This document shows positions 1-10,300 of a stretch of DNA of 64,000 nt, in pieces. The translations under genes were made by a program, and so were the position numbers. Positions within the stretch are counted from its first letter, which is position 1. Every line of letters begins with the position of its first letter. The DNA lies in contig MOWL01000093.1 in the NCBI GenBank assembly GCA_002110485.1, positions 1 through 64,000 of the forward strand, given 5' to 3'. Source of the stretch: Emergomyces orientalis (lineage: Eukaryota > Ascomycota > Eurotiomycetes > Onygenales > Ajellomycetaceae). The notes beneath the pieces are model-generated. The model did no database searches, had not been told where the DNA came from, and saw only the letters and a list, made by a program, of their open reading frames with translations.

Positions 1-524
1 GTCGTCGCCCGGTACTCTGTCTGCAGGACTGTTAATTCTTCCTCTTCCACATCTTCTTCGCCTACATCTCCTTCAAGATCCTTTTCCGCCCCTGCGGATA
101 CGGAGATGGTAGTATTGGTAGTAGAAGTGGTGGCCAGAGTAGGAGTAGTAGATAATGAGGCGGGAAGTGCCTGCGAAATAGATTCCAATTGTGCTTGTGC
201 TTGTGCTTGTGCTTGTGCTTGTGCTTGTGCTTGTGCTTGTGCTTGCAGTGGTGATTGTGATTGTGGTTGTGGTTGTGGTTGTTGCGGTCGTGTAAGGCGG
301 AACGTGCGGCGGACGAGTGGTGAGAGTTCGGTGTCGACTTGTAAAGTTTTGAGGGCGGCGGAGGCGAGGCGGTGCGTGGGGAGGGGGAGAGATATTGTTC
401 TGTAGTATTATTTTCAGGGTTGGTTAGAATTGAAGGTGTTCCGTTGGGGGGAAGGGTGGAAGAAAGGTCTGGGGGAATGGGCTCTCATACAAGGAGTAGG
501 GGAATTCGGTTTCGAGGTGGTCAT
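1..524 (-). CDS. pcc1: KEOPS/EKC complex subunit Pcc1, partial (3' end beyond the window)
   Basis: Pcc1 is a small subunit of the nuclear/cytosolic KEOPS complex needed for t6A modification of tRNA. On the minus strand the frame from about 399 down to the window edge is open. It reads SLPLPTHRLASAALKTLQVD, then TELSPLVRRTFRLTR, then, after a long low-complexity stretch, ELTVLQTEYRAT. These match my memory of Pcc1: a Leu/Pro-rich first strand, the conserved ELSPLVRRSF helix, and a strand leading into TNRMLRVAVNGF, which would lie outside the window. A likely first exon is ATG at 524 to 491, followed by GTATGA at 490, a CTAAC branch point near 425 and TACAG ending at 400. The exon phases differ by one base, so the start needs checking: an indel, an assembly error or a different first exon. 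The core is interrupted by Pro/Gln, Gln/Ala, Thr and acidic runs of about 80 residues, which is unusual for this roughly 100-residue family. Confidence 0.7.
190..246 (-). repeat. CAAGCA hexanucleotide microsatellite coding (Gln-Ala)n
   Basis: About nine tandem copies of CAAGCA on the minus strand lie inside the pcc1 reading frame. A CAACCA/CAATCA run (Gln-Pro/Gln-Ser) directly precedes them at 247-285. The repeat keeps frame with the conserved Pcc1 segments on both sides, so it is translated as a Gln-Ala linker. Confidence 0.9.
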
Positions 525-2555
525 GGTGGGGTAGATAGAGATAGGTTAGATTAGGTAGGTTGCGAGATCTGCTGATTTTTCCTGCTATGGCTGTTTTTTT
601 GTTTTGGTTTGAGAGGTGTTTTGTTTTGTTGGGTCTTCTATGCGGGCACGTTGGTTCGTCTCATGCTTCGAGGAGTGCGGGATGATGATATGTTTGTGGT
701 GGTTCAAGAAGTGGTGGTTGTGGATCGAATACTCCAAAGGGCGAGGCGGGGGGTATGTGTGGGCGAAAATTGTTGAATTTCTTTATTTCGGAGTACGTCT
801 GACAGGATTGAGATAGAGGAATTATGTTGATTCTGTCGAAAATAATGGAAAAAATGTCTGTATGTCGGGCAAATATACAGAAGCGGTGGTGATTGAGCGA
901 GATGTGATGTGGCGGCGCAGTCCTTGTTGAAGAATGTGGGGTAAAACTTTATCTGCCGCATCAGGAAGCTTTACCAATTTTACAATCGGCCTCTGACGGG
1001 TTTTTGTTTTAAATACCTTTCTATATAGTTATTGCCCTTTACGAAGGCGGCGTTTGTTAAGATGAGTTGTCATATGTTCAGATATCGTTTTTTCAAGATG
1101 TCTTTTGCTCTGGAAATAATTCATCCCCGGTGGCTTTAACTGATATAAGCTGATATATATATTATGCATTTACACCACAAGAGAAACTGCCTCCGAAAAC
1201 TTCTAATAGCAGGGAGCACCTAACACACCGAGCGCGCATCGTTGTCTTCGCATATCTAAGCCAATCGCAAACAGGAATAAGACAGGGTCATTAAGGGAAC
1301 TTCCGACTTTTTACAATGTTACCCACATACCATGATAGTATTTCACCCAGCTATTTATGTGCCCAGGTGCAAGATCGGCAACCCCGACGATTTTAGGCCG
1401 CCCGCTCTGAACATCAATTAATATTAAATGATATTTTTCTTGATGGTACGGAGTACAGATACCAACTGTTTCTAATCATCTGAGCCATAGTGGTAATATT
1501 AATATGCCAAAACCCAGGTCCTGAACAACGGGAATGAGTCGGATTTGAGTATCCACTCCACAAGCTATCGAGGCAGATTCAAGTTGAAGTTTGAAACAAC
1601 ACACATCTCTTTTGTTTGGTTGCATTGTATCAGATTGTAAGACATCTCAGCCTGATTTCCTCGCCCAGTTTCTCGTAGGAGGGGATCAAGATCTTTCTGA
1701 GGTGTCTCATATCTGCAGCACACTCTTCTTATATTTCTCGTTCCCGGCCCCAGCGATCCTGGGGTGGAAGTAGACGTTGCTCTGGGTATGGGAATGTAGA
1801 AATAATCGTTGCCTGATGATATCGACAACAACAACCAACCCATTGTGAATATTATGTTGGCCATGTCAAATGCTAAGCTGCGAGGATGCTGAGGATGTTG
1901 AAGATGTTGAAGATGTTTGTTATTTGTTTGTTTTGGCTGCTCCTGGGCTGAAACTGTCAGAATCCGCGCTAGTCCGGATTGGGCCACCGTTGCCCTGCCA
2001 ACAACAACACGCTAAACCCAATCGGACGCTGACCACAACAACCCATTGCGCTTTCTTATTATTATTGTCTGTTGTCTGTTGTCTGTGTCTGGATGTTTCT
2101 TCTTCTTCCTCTTCAACTTCTTCTTCTTCAAATTCATATAATAATATTCTATTTCTCATCTATCTCCATCTCTGCTCAAGGTCCCCCCTCTTATCCATAC
2201 ATAACCTTGTCTCTTTCTCTCCTTCTCAGTTGGCGGAAGTAACAGAACGGTTTGGTGTGTCCATTGTTAGCCCTATCTCGTCCCTCCCGTCGATCTATCA
2301 TATCATATCCCTACCAAACAAAAAGAGAAACCATCTGGAACCATGCCCCTCTGACACACACGGGCGCCCATCCTATTCTTCCTCCGAAACTTACCCATTG
2401 CTGGTTGCCATTCTCTTGCTTAATTGTTACCCTGCTGCATATCCTTGGCGACTCTCGCGGCGCAGAAAACACCAGATTTTTTTTTTCATATTTCTTTAAA
2501 CAAACGGAAACAACCGTTTTGATCTTCATTCAAAGCCTCCTAGCCGGCTGTCAAA
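525..2555. other. Intergenic region between pcc1 and cdc14, including the cdc14 leader
   Basis: No convincing gene is visible. The left part is G-rich and then AT-rich. From about 1,870 on the plus strand becomes pyrimidine-rich (CTTCTTCTTCCTC runs at 2,100-2,130, CTCTTTCTCTCC near 2,210), as is usual for fungal promoters and 5' leaders just ahead of an ATG. A TACGGAGTAC motif lies at 1447-1456. Longer open frames here are compositionally biased and have no recognisable domain. Confidence 0.6.
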
Positions 2556-4548
2556 ATGCCTTCTGTGACGGGATCCTATGGGCAGGTGATTGAGTATATC
2601 CAAGGTACGTTCATGTTCGTTCGAAGATTAGAAAACGTTCCCCCATAGCTAACACCCGTTTTCAGACCGGCTATATCTCGCATCTTATACCCATCAACCA
2701 AGCGAATACGCCCCGTTCCCGTATCCTGCGCAACCAAAATCTCCCAGCAAGAGGTCTTCCAGGGCTGCTCAAGGAGGATCTGCGGCAGCGGCTCCCAAGA
2801 ATGGCCCCCCCGTATATTTCACCGTTGATGACACGCTTCTTTATAACGCCTTCCATGCCGATTTTGGCCCTCTGCACATCGGTCACCTGTACCGTTTCGC
2901 TGTCCACTTCCATGAAATACTGGGTGACCCTGCGAACAATGATCGGGCTGTGGTTTTCTGGAGTAAACCTGATGCGAGAAGTCGCGCCAATGCTGCTTGC
3001 TTGGTTGCGTGCTATATGGTCCTGATCCAATCCTGGCCTCCTCATTTGGCTCTGGCGCCCATTGCACAGGCAGACCCGCCATATATGCCTTTTAGAGATG
3101 CGGGCTATAGTCAAGCAGACTTCGTCTTGACTGTCCAGGATGTGGTGTATGGAGTGTGGAAGGCAAAGGAAGAAGGGCTCTGCGGGCTGAAGGATTTTAG
3201 TTTGGAAGAGTGAGTCTTATTCTTGGTTGCTGCTGGTGCTGCTGTTAAAGCCTCTGTCTAATTTTTCAACTTTTCGTACAGGTATGAAAAATTCGAGCGG
3301 GTGGATATGGGAGATTTCAACTGGATTACTCCGCATTTCCTCGCTTTCGCATCCCCTCAGCATCAACCGATTGCCCCAATCCCAACAAACACACCCGAAT
3401 TTGCGGCTTTACCTTCATCCATATCTGAAATCCTGACATCAGACCTTCCCGTCCCCTTCAAAAATGTCCTCTCTCACTTTTCGTCTCGGAATATCGGTCT
3501 GGTTGTCAGGCTAAATTCGGAGCTGTATAGTCCGTCAAATTTCACGGCGATGGGGATTAGCCACATGGATATGATATTTGAGGATGGGACCTGCCCACCA
3601 CTAACCCTGGTCCGGCGATTTATCAAGATAGCTCATGAGATGATCCATAAGAAGAAAGGAATAGCAGTGCATTGTAAGGCCGGGTTGGGTCGCACAGGCT
3701 GTCTGATTGGGGCATATCTGATTTACCGCCATGGTTTCACAGCAAATGAAGTGATTGCTTTCATGCGCTTCATGAGACCAGGAATGGTCGTTGGGCCTCA
3801 ACAACATTGGCTTCATCTGAACCAGGGAAGTTTCCGGGAATGGTGGTTCGAAGACTGCCTCAAGGAGAAACTGGCGCTGGCAAATCCAACAACACCTGGT
3901 AGAACAACTCAAAAGCAACAACGCATTGTGAGCAATAATGGGCAAACGGCTACCCCACCAAACCCGAGTCATCCTAAACGACACGCGTTGGGAGAGATAG
4001 ACAACAACGAAGCGTCTGCGCACGCTGATGATAACCTTCCTGCTCCCACACCGGGACAACCACGCAAGTCACATCGGAAAGACTCAAGGCACCATCCATA
4101 TGCACGTGCGGTATCTACGGGATTAGGCAGCGAGGCGGGGGTGGAAGCAAGTGCTTCGAAGAATGGAACAACTAAGGAGGGTGGCCGCCGCAGATTGGTG
4201 GAGCATAGTCATAGTGAGAGCGACGAAGAGCTTCAACTCCAGATGCTTGCCAGACGGGCGTCGTCGAGGACACCTGTGTCGCCATCCCAACAGCGGTCAA
4301 TGAGTCATTCTGCAACTGTAGGGTTAAGCATTCATGAAGACGTGGATAATTACGGTGACGCCGCGGTTTCGGGCCAACCGAAGACGCCAAGTACTGTTTC
4401 TAAGAGCGGGAGTGGAAGTGGGATTCTGGGCGTGGGCAAGGTTCGCGGGAGTCCTCGGAGGGGGTTGGAGAGCAAGACGACGGATAAAGGGGTGCGAAAG
4501 CATAGTGGGCGGGTTGGAAGTGCGGGGGCGGCGTCTAGATTGAAGTGA
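2556..4548 (+). CDS. cdc14: Cdc14-type dual-specificity protein phosphatase
   Basis: This phosphatase reverses Cdk phosphorylation at mitotic exit, cytokinesis and septation. Three exons are visible: 2556-2604, 2666-3209 and 3282-4548. The introns have GTACGT and GTGAGT donors, branch points TAGCTAAC and GTCTAAT, and TTCAG and TACAG acceptors. They join in frame to about 619 residues. The N-terminal DSPn domain (VYFTVDDTLLYNAFHADFGP, then FWSKPDARSRANAAC) precedes the catalytic domain with the P-loop HCKAGLGRTG. The nucleophile is about Cys329, and GMVVGPQQHWL follows, as in Cdc14. A Ser/Lys/Ala-rich insert (about residues 40-62) accounts for the catalytic Cys lying later than in yeast. The C-terminal ~230 residues are basic, Ser/Pro-rich and probably disordered, as expected for regulated localisation. 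The ATG at 2556 (CAAAATG) is the first in the exon and gives the usual short N-terminus. Confidence 0.95.
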
Positions 4549-5630
4549 GGGAGATATATCCATATATATAATACTCGAGTTTGATTTGAGATGGGAACGG
4601 GAAGATACTTCACCTAATTTCTATTATATATTCGGATACGCCCCCCGCTTTCCCGTCGTTCCGTTGTTCCTAACTACCCATCCGCCTGTCCGTTATTTGT
4701 ACAGTTCTCATGACCCTCCCCCCTTCTTTTTTTTGGCTGTTTTTCGTGCCTGTATCCGCCAATTTTTCTCTTTTGACGGCCTGCAACTGCAACGGCAACT
4801 GCATTGCATTTGGTTTTTGCTGGCAAGGCGTTTTGTTGGAGTTCATTTTTCCCTCTTTCTCTCGTGTTAATGTAACGGTGTCAGTGCTGTTGTTTTTTTA
4901 AAACTTTGTTACTTATATATATATTTAACGAACCGGATTTCCCAGTGCACTTTTTCTGTTTTTGTTGTGTCTGCTTTCTTTCTTCCTTTTGTCTTTTCTC
5001 ATTTTCATTTCTCATTTCTCTCTTTTTTTCTGATAATGATTGTGGTGATGTTGATAAATGCACATTGCACATGATGCATGTAATTGTTGTTTTTATATTG
5101 AAAGAGATGATGTGTTGAATAACAAGTAGTAAAAAGAAGAAGAAAAGAAGAGATATAATTAGTACAAAAGATATATATGTCATATCATTGTCTGTTGTGA
5201 TTCTGTTGAGAATGTTCCTTATAATGATGATAATTCTTGTTGTATATCTGCAGTTGTGACTTAAAAAACTGAGAGGTGCTTGTTTTTACTTTCACTTTTA
5301 ATGAAAAAAAAAAAAAAAAAAAATTAACTGGAGACAAAAAAAGATTAATTATTTTTCTTCCAACTTTTTATCTGGAAAACTTTAAATTTGATCTTGGCCT
5401 TTTCTTGTTCATATTTTATACAGTGTTTAAAATGTATTACAGACATATCATTAAGAGATAAGAACTTGAGAAGAAAGAAAAAAGAGCCAAAGAGATTTAA
5501 AATACTCATCAATATATACTCATACATGAATCATGAAAAAAAAGAAAAGAAAGAAATGAAAAAAATAAAAAACAAAACAAAGAAAGACAAAAGAAAAAGA
5601 AGAGGACAAAAAGAGAAATACGAATCAACA
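4549..5630. other. AT-rich convergent 3' region between cdc14 and the HNH gene
   Basis: The two flanking genes converge here. The stretch is T-rich on the left (cdc14 3' UTR side), has a long poly-A run at 5305-5323, and is A-rich on the right. No gene, RNA or repeat family is recognisable. Confidence 0.6.
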
Positions 5631-6936
5631 TCAAACAATCTGTGGCTGAACCGATTGCGTGTCGATCCAGCCGTCGATTCCGCTGGGCAGGTTTTCAACG
5701 TCCTCCTCCTCAAAGGTCTGCCTGGGCCATTCGCCTAGGTCTTCATCGAAAACTCCTATCTTCGAGTACCCTTCCGACTTAGAGAACTCCGAGTCGGGAA
5801 CGTTTGCGGCTCCCTTCAGAGCCGTCAGACGCTGCATCACCCACCGCAGTTCGAGGAGATCCCAATCTGGCAGTGGTTTGTTTGCAGGGTCCGATGTCGT
5901 CAGCTTTATGACCTCCCCTGACCTGATGATGTGATCGTCATGGACATTGAAGACTTTGATGCCTTCCAACTCGACATCATCAGGAAAGGGGGCGGATATC
6001 TGTGATATCCGTCATAGTATTGCTGGTGGTTTCACGTTGGGCCAGCCAGTAAAATTTAAGTTTTATTGATTTGCCATCTGACGTGGCTTCGATGGGCTGG
6101 AGGCCAAATAGCCCGATTGAGTGGCACCGGTGGAGAGTAGGAGTGAAAGTGAGCATGTTTTCGATGAATTCCGTGCCGTTATTGAGAAGACTTTCCAATT
6201 TTTCAATACGCTGAGACCATAGGATCCTGAGCAATTCGAAGAAGCTTGCTCGCTCGTCTTTTCTATTTAGACAGAAGGGAACAATGTGTGCAGCGTCTAT
6301 CGGTCCCGCGAATTTGGTAACAATGCATTTGTGAGCGTTTCGATCCTTGCACTGTAGCATGTAGTCAGAAATAGAATATACTTCAGTCAGTAGAGAATTA
6401 AAAGGCAAACTGACCTGATTACTGATATGTCGAGATCTGCTCCCATCGCTTGAGTACGAGGCGAGCCGTCTTCGCTTAGCAGGTGGAGGCAGTATTTCAG
6501 TTTCCTCTTGTTCTTGGGTGTCTGCCGTAGCTACTTGTCTAAGCGGCGAGGATTTTGGTTGACTGCGTGGGGATCGGGTAGGAGTGGCGGTGGAAGGCGA
6601 ACGGGATTGTTGGCACCCTGCCCGAGGTAAATTGATGAGTCAATCATGACAACAAACAACAAATTTAGGAAGGCGATCTCAAAATTCACACTTTTTCACG
6701 ATATCATCCACTTCTTCGGTGCGAAACAAACGATTAACCATTCTCAACAATATAGGATTGACTGACGCTCCGGTCAAGCCTTCCAGATAATCAAGGTCGC
6801 AGAGGAGAAAAGAAGCTTGAGCCTGCTGAGGAACCTGGCCGAAAATATTCTGCAACTCTTCCAGCAGCTTCAGGCAGACGGGGTCGCGGAGCTCCACTCC
6901 AGGCCCGATCTTGTCATTTTCCACCTTTTTTTCCAT
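5631..6936 (-). CDS. HNH_2-type nuclease-domain protein, apparent frameshift
   Basis: This belongs to a group of filamentous-fungal proteins with an HNH_2-like nuclease domain. The biological role of these proteins is not known. The ATG at 6936 opens a helical N-terminal segment ending in VDDIVKK. An intron at 6689-6618 (donor GTGAAT, acceptor GGCAG) leads to a basic Ser/Pro linker (PPPAKRRRLASYSS, a likely nuclear signal). The HNH core follows: CIVTKFAGPIDAAHIVPFC and, later, LHRCHSIGLFGLQPIE. A 63-nt segment at 6414-6352 has GTCAGT and CTACAG ends and is a multiple of three, so it may be a further intron. Just after the core, near 5985-6000 (GATATCACAGATATC), the frame runs to TGA, while the adjacent frame continues with family-like sequence (GIKVFNVHDDHIIRSG, KPLPDWDLLELRW) to a stop at 5631. 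No donor/acceptor pair in matching phase restores the frame. It is either a recent pseudogene or has a one-base sequence error. Confidence 0.65.
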
Positions 6937-7188
6937 GACAGCCAAACAGTGGAGGTTGGTTGGCAGAAAGGGGATATCTTGAAATTAGATTGCGGGATGA
7001 CGTATGTTAATGGGGCTTGATAAAGAATACTTGGCAGGATATGGTTGTTAAAATAGCTCGCTGATGTGTTTAAGTTAGTGGATGGGACGAGGTTGAACGT
7101 TGGCTGCAGGCACATGAAAACATCCAATGGAGGCTCCGGGTTTTATCTAGCGGGCGCCACTGTGGGTCACATGATCAGCCACATGGTA
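6937..7188. promoter_or_regulatory. Left half of the HNH/F-box divergent promoter
   Basis: This 250-bp stretch lies upstream of the HNH gene start and ends at the target-site duplication of the copia element. Together with 12176-12330 on the far side of the element it would have formed a single interval of about 0.4 kb between two divergent genes before the insertion. No specific binding site is obvious beyond a CCACTGTGGGTCACATGATC stretch near 7157. Confidence 0.5.
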
Positions 7189-7193
7189 TCCAT

Positions 7194-7295
7194 TCATAGA
7201 GTGCATCAAGCCTATCATATTGAACTACCTAACTAGCTAAAATATATATGTGTGTGTGGGGCATGTGACCCGGGTAGCCCTAGTATCACCTAACA
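7194..7295 (-). repeat. 3' LTR of the copia element (102 bp)
   Basis: On the minus strand it starts TGTTAGGTGATACTAGGG and ends GCACTCTATGA. It matches the copy at 12069-12170 at every position. The 3' end is GA, not the usual CA, so the terminal dinucleotides are TG...GA. Confidence 0.95.
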
Positions 7296-7302
7296 CCCCC
7301 CC
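7296..7302 (-). other. Polypurine tract of the copia element
   Basis: Seven consecutive G (minus strand, preceded by GCAT) sit directly before the 3' LTR, at the position where plus-strand DNA synthesis is primed in LTR retrotransposons. Confidence 0.7.
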
Positions 7303-7395
7303 ATGCTAGGGCGCCCCAGGAGCACGCACACAGGCCACGCCATAGGCATCAAAAATCAAAATAGCAGCTAAGTACAAAACTTTTAGTTAAATCCA

Positions 7396-10300
7396 TTAAG
7401 CAGATCCCCCCGAACCAATCAAGCCAAGATTAGCCACAAAAGCATTGAATGCGGGCCTAGGCAGCGCCTTCGTAAAACCATCCGCCTTATTCTCCGTTGA
7501 GCTGACGTGCCGAATAAGGAGCTCCTTTTTAGCCACTAGATCGCGTAATATATGGTAGCGGACTTCAATATGCCTCGAGCGCTTAGTTAAAGACTCGCCG
7601 TTAGCTAGATCAATGGCACCTTTATTATCAATATGCAGATTATTGGAAAGAACATAGCCATCCGCATTCTCAAGCAGTCCCGCATCATGCAGCATATCTT
7701 TAAGCCAAATCAGCTCGCACGCAGCTTCGCTAGCAGCAATATACTCAGCTTCAGTTGTGGACTTCGCCGTAGAGATCTGCCGCTGCGAACGCCATGATAC
7801 GGGAGCTCCATTGATCATTATAATATAGCCCGTAGTCGATTTATATTGGGGGTCTGCACCCGCCCAATCTGAATCCGCGTAGGCCATGGGAGCCAGCCCT
7901 TCGTCCCCTATATTCCTCTTATACAGAATGCCCGTAGTCCTAGTCTTCTTCATATAGCGGAGAACATGCTTCAAAGCAGCCCAGCACTCCTTATTTGGGC
8001 GAGAATTGAATCGCGATAAATAATTTACCGCGAACATTATATCCGGTCTGGTGCTTGTAACCAGATATTGAAGAGACCCAAGCCCTTGACGATATCGCGT
8101 AGCCGTAAAATCATCATCAAGGCCCTTATCCTCATCCGGCGAGAACTGGAGCTTTGTGCCAGCATTCATGGGGGTTGGTGCCGGATTGATTGCAGTCATG
8201 CCAAAATCATCAAGGATCTCATCAATATAGCGTGTTTGCGTGACCAGTAAATCACCATTACGGCCCGCAATTTCCATACCTAAGTATGGCTTATCATCGT
8301 CGATTCTTTTGGTGTCAAAACGCTTCGCAATCTCATCGAGAACCCAGTCAATATCATGCTCATTGGGCCCTGTAACGCGGCAGTCATCAACGTGCAGCGT
8401 CAAATACACCTTACGGATGGGGTGATATAGGAATCCGCCGTCATACGGTGATATGCGGAAACCAATCGAAGTGAGATGCTCAGTGGCAAGAAAATACCAC
8501 GTCCTCGCAGCTTGCTTCAGCCCATACAGGCTCTGGCGAACCAGGCCAACTAGATTGCCCCTGCCATGTTTTATGCCCGTCGGGAGCTGCATATAGATCA
8601 TTTCTTCCTGTGGCAGCACGCCATTAAGGAATGCAGACACGTAATCAATTGCCTTCGATTTCCATCCCCTAGCCGTAGAGATCGCGAATAGGCTTCTGGT
8701 TGTAGGACCAGAGACAACGGCAGCGTAAGACTTCGTATAATGGACTCCTCGCTGCTGAAGGAATCCGCGAACCACCCATCGTGCGCGAAAGCGGATGGTT
8801 TCTCCCTTATTATTTAATTTGCGGTCATATACCCATTTACCCGTAAGAACATCCATATCCGGGGACCGCTCAGTAATAACATATGTTTTCTTTTGATTGA
8901 ACATATCGACCTCCTTCCTCATTGCTTCGAGCCAATGATGCCAATCAGGGCTCCGTCGAGCCTCCGCTAAGGTCGTGGGACGGTCCGTAAGGGTACTAAG
9001 CACGGGTTCATCACCATTATCATTAGCATGCTCGTCAGACTCATTAAGGAGATCAACATCACTGTTTATAAGATAGGTAGGCTCAATGGCCTCCTCCAGA
9101 TCCCCATTGACAAGCATCTTCATGATGTGCGGCCGCTCCCTTGCCAGGCGCCGCAGGAGACAGTGCTGCCATCCATCCGCAGGATTCAAAACATCGAGCT
9201 CATCCGGTATGTTATTTGGCTCATGAGGAGCCGGAAGAGCGGCATTAATGAATGACACGTCCTCCACGAGAGCTTCATCAAAAACCACATCTCGTGCTAT
9301 CTCCAACCTGCGTGCATCAGGGTCCCATATGCGAACTTGATGAAGGCCCTGATAACCCACAAAGATCCATTCTTTCCCATCCGTTCTATCCGCAAGCTTA
9401 TTAGTAACTCGCAGATCCTTCTTGTAGACCTTGCAGCCCCATCTATGCAGCCAATTCGCCGTGGGCTGCACCCCCATCCATGCTTCAAAGGGGGTCAGCG
9501 GAGACCCCTCCTTGCACCCGTAAAGCTTCGTAGAGGTGGGAGACATATTGATCAACATAACGGCAGCCTGCATGGCCTCACCCCATAGGTCCCTAGGCTG
9601 CCCGCTATCGAATAGCAAGCTCCTAGTTCTTTCGATTATTATGCGGTTCGCACGTTCCGCTGGACCATTTGATTGTGGGGTATATGGCGTAGTCGTCTCA
9701 TAGGCAATGCCTCGCTGTTTACAAAAAGCTTTTAATTCATCGCTCTTGAATTCTCCACCACCATCCCAGTGCAAGGAGCCCACGCATCGCTGCGCAGTGG
9801 TCTCAATCATTGTTATAAAATCCCGTAGTTTCGCGGTTGCTTCACCCTTGGTGGCCATTAAAATGGCCCACCGATATCTCGTGGCATCGTCCGTAATACT
9901 CATCCAATAATCAGCCCCCCCATACGTGGGAACGCCATCCTCATTGAATAAGGTACGCCCACCGCCCGCAAGATCAATAAATAATCGTGCAGCAGGCTTC
10001 ACTTTTCTAATCATGGGCTCAAAAGCAGGACGAGCCATCTTAGCCTGCACGCAGGTTTTACAAAAAGGCAGAGCCTTGGAGCCTTTAATCCTCATCCCCA
10101 TGCGCGGATCCGCGGCCATCTTCGCTATATCCATGTGGTTAAGATGACCCAGCTTCAAATGCCATTGCAGCATCGTGAGCTCTACTGGTTTTATATTCAT
10201 TGATGGCAGAGCCAATAGCGAGTCATCCACAGCATTTACGGGCCGAAAATCACCATTAGGCATGGCGAATTGAATCAAATCTCGGATTTGCGGAGGCTTT

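Noticed and set aside
106..405. Plus-strand frame with a Cys-Ala repeat
   Set aside because: It is the reverse reading of the pcc1 Gln-Ala microsatellite; the minus-strand frame carries the conserved protein sequence.
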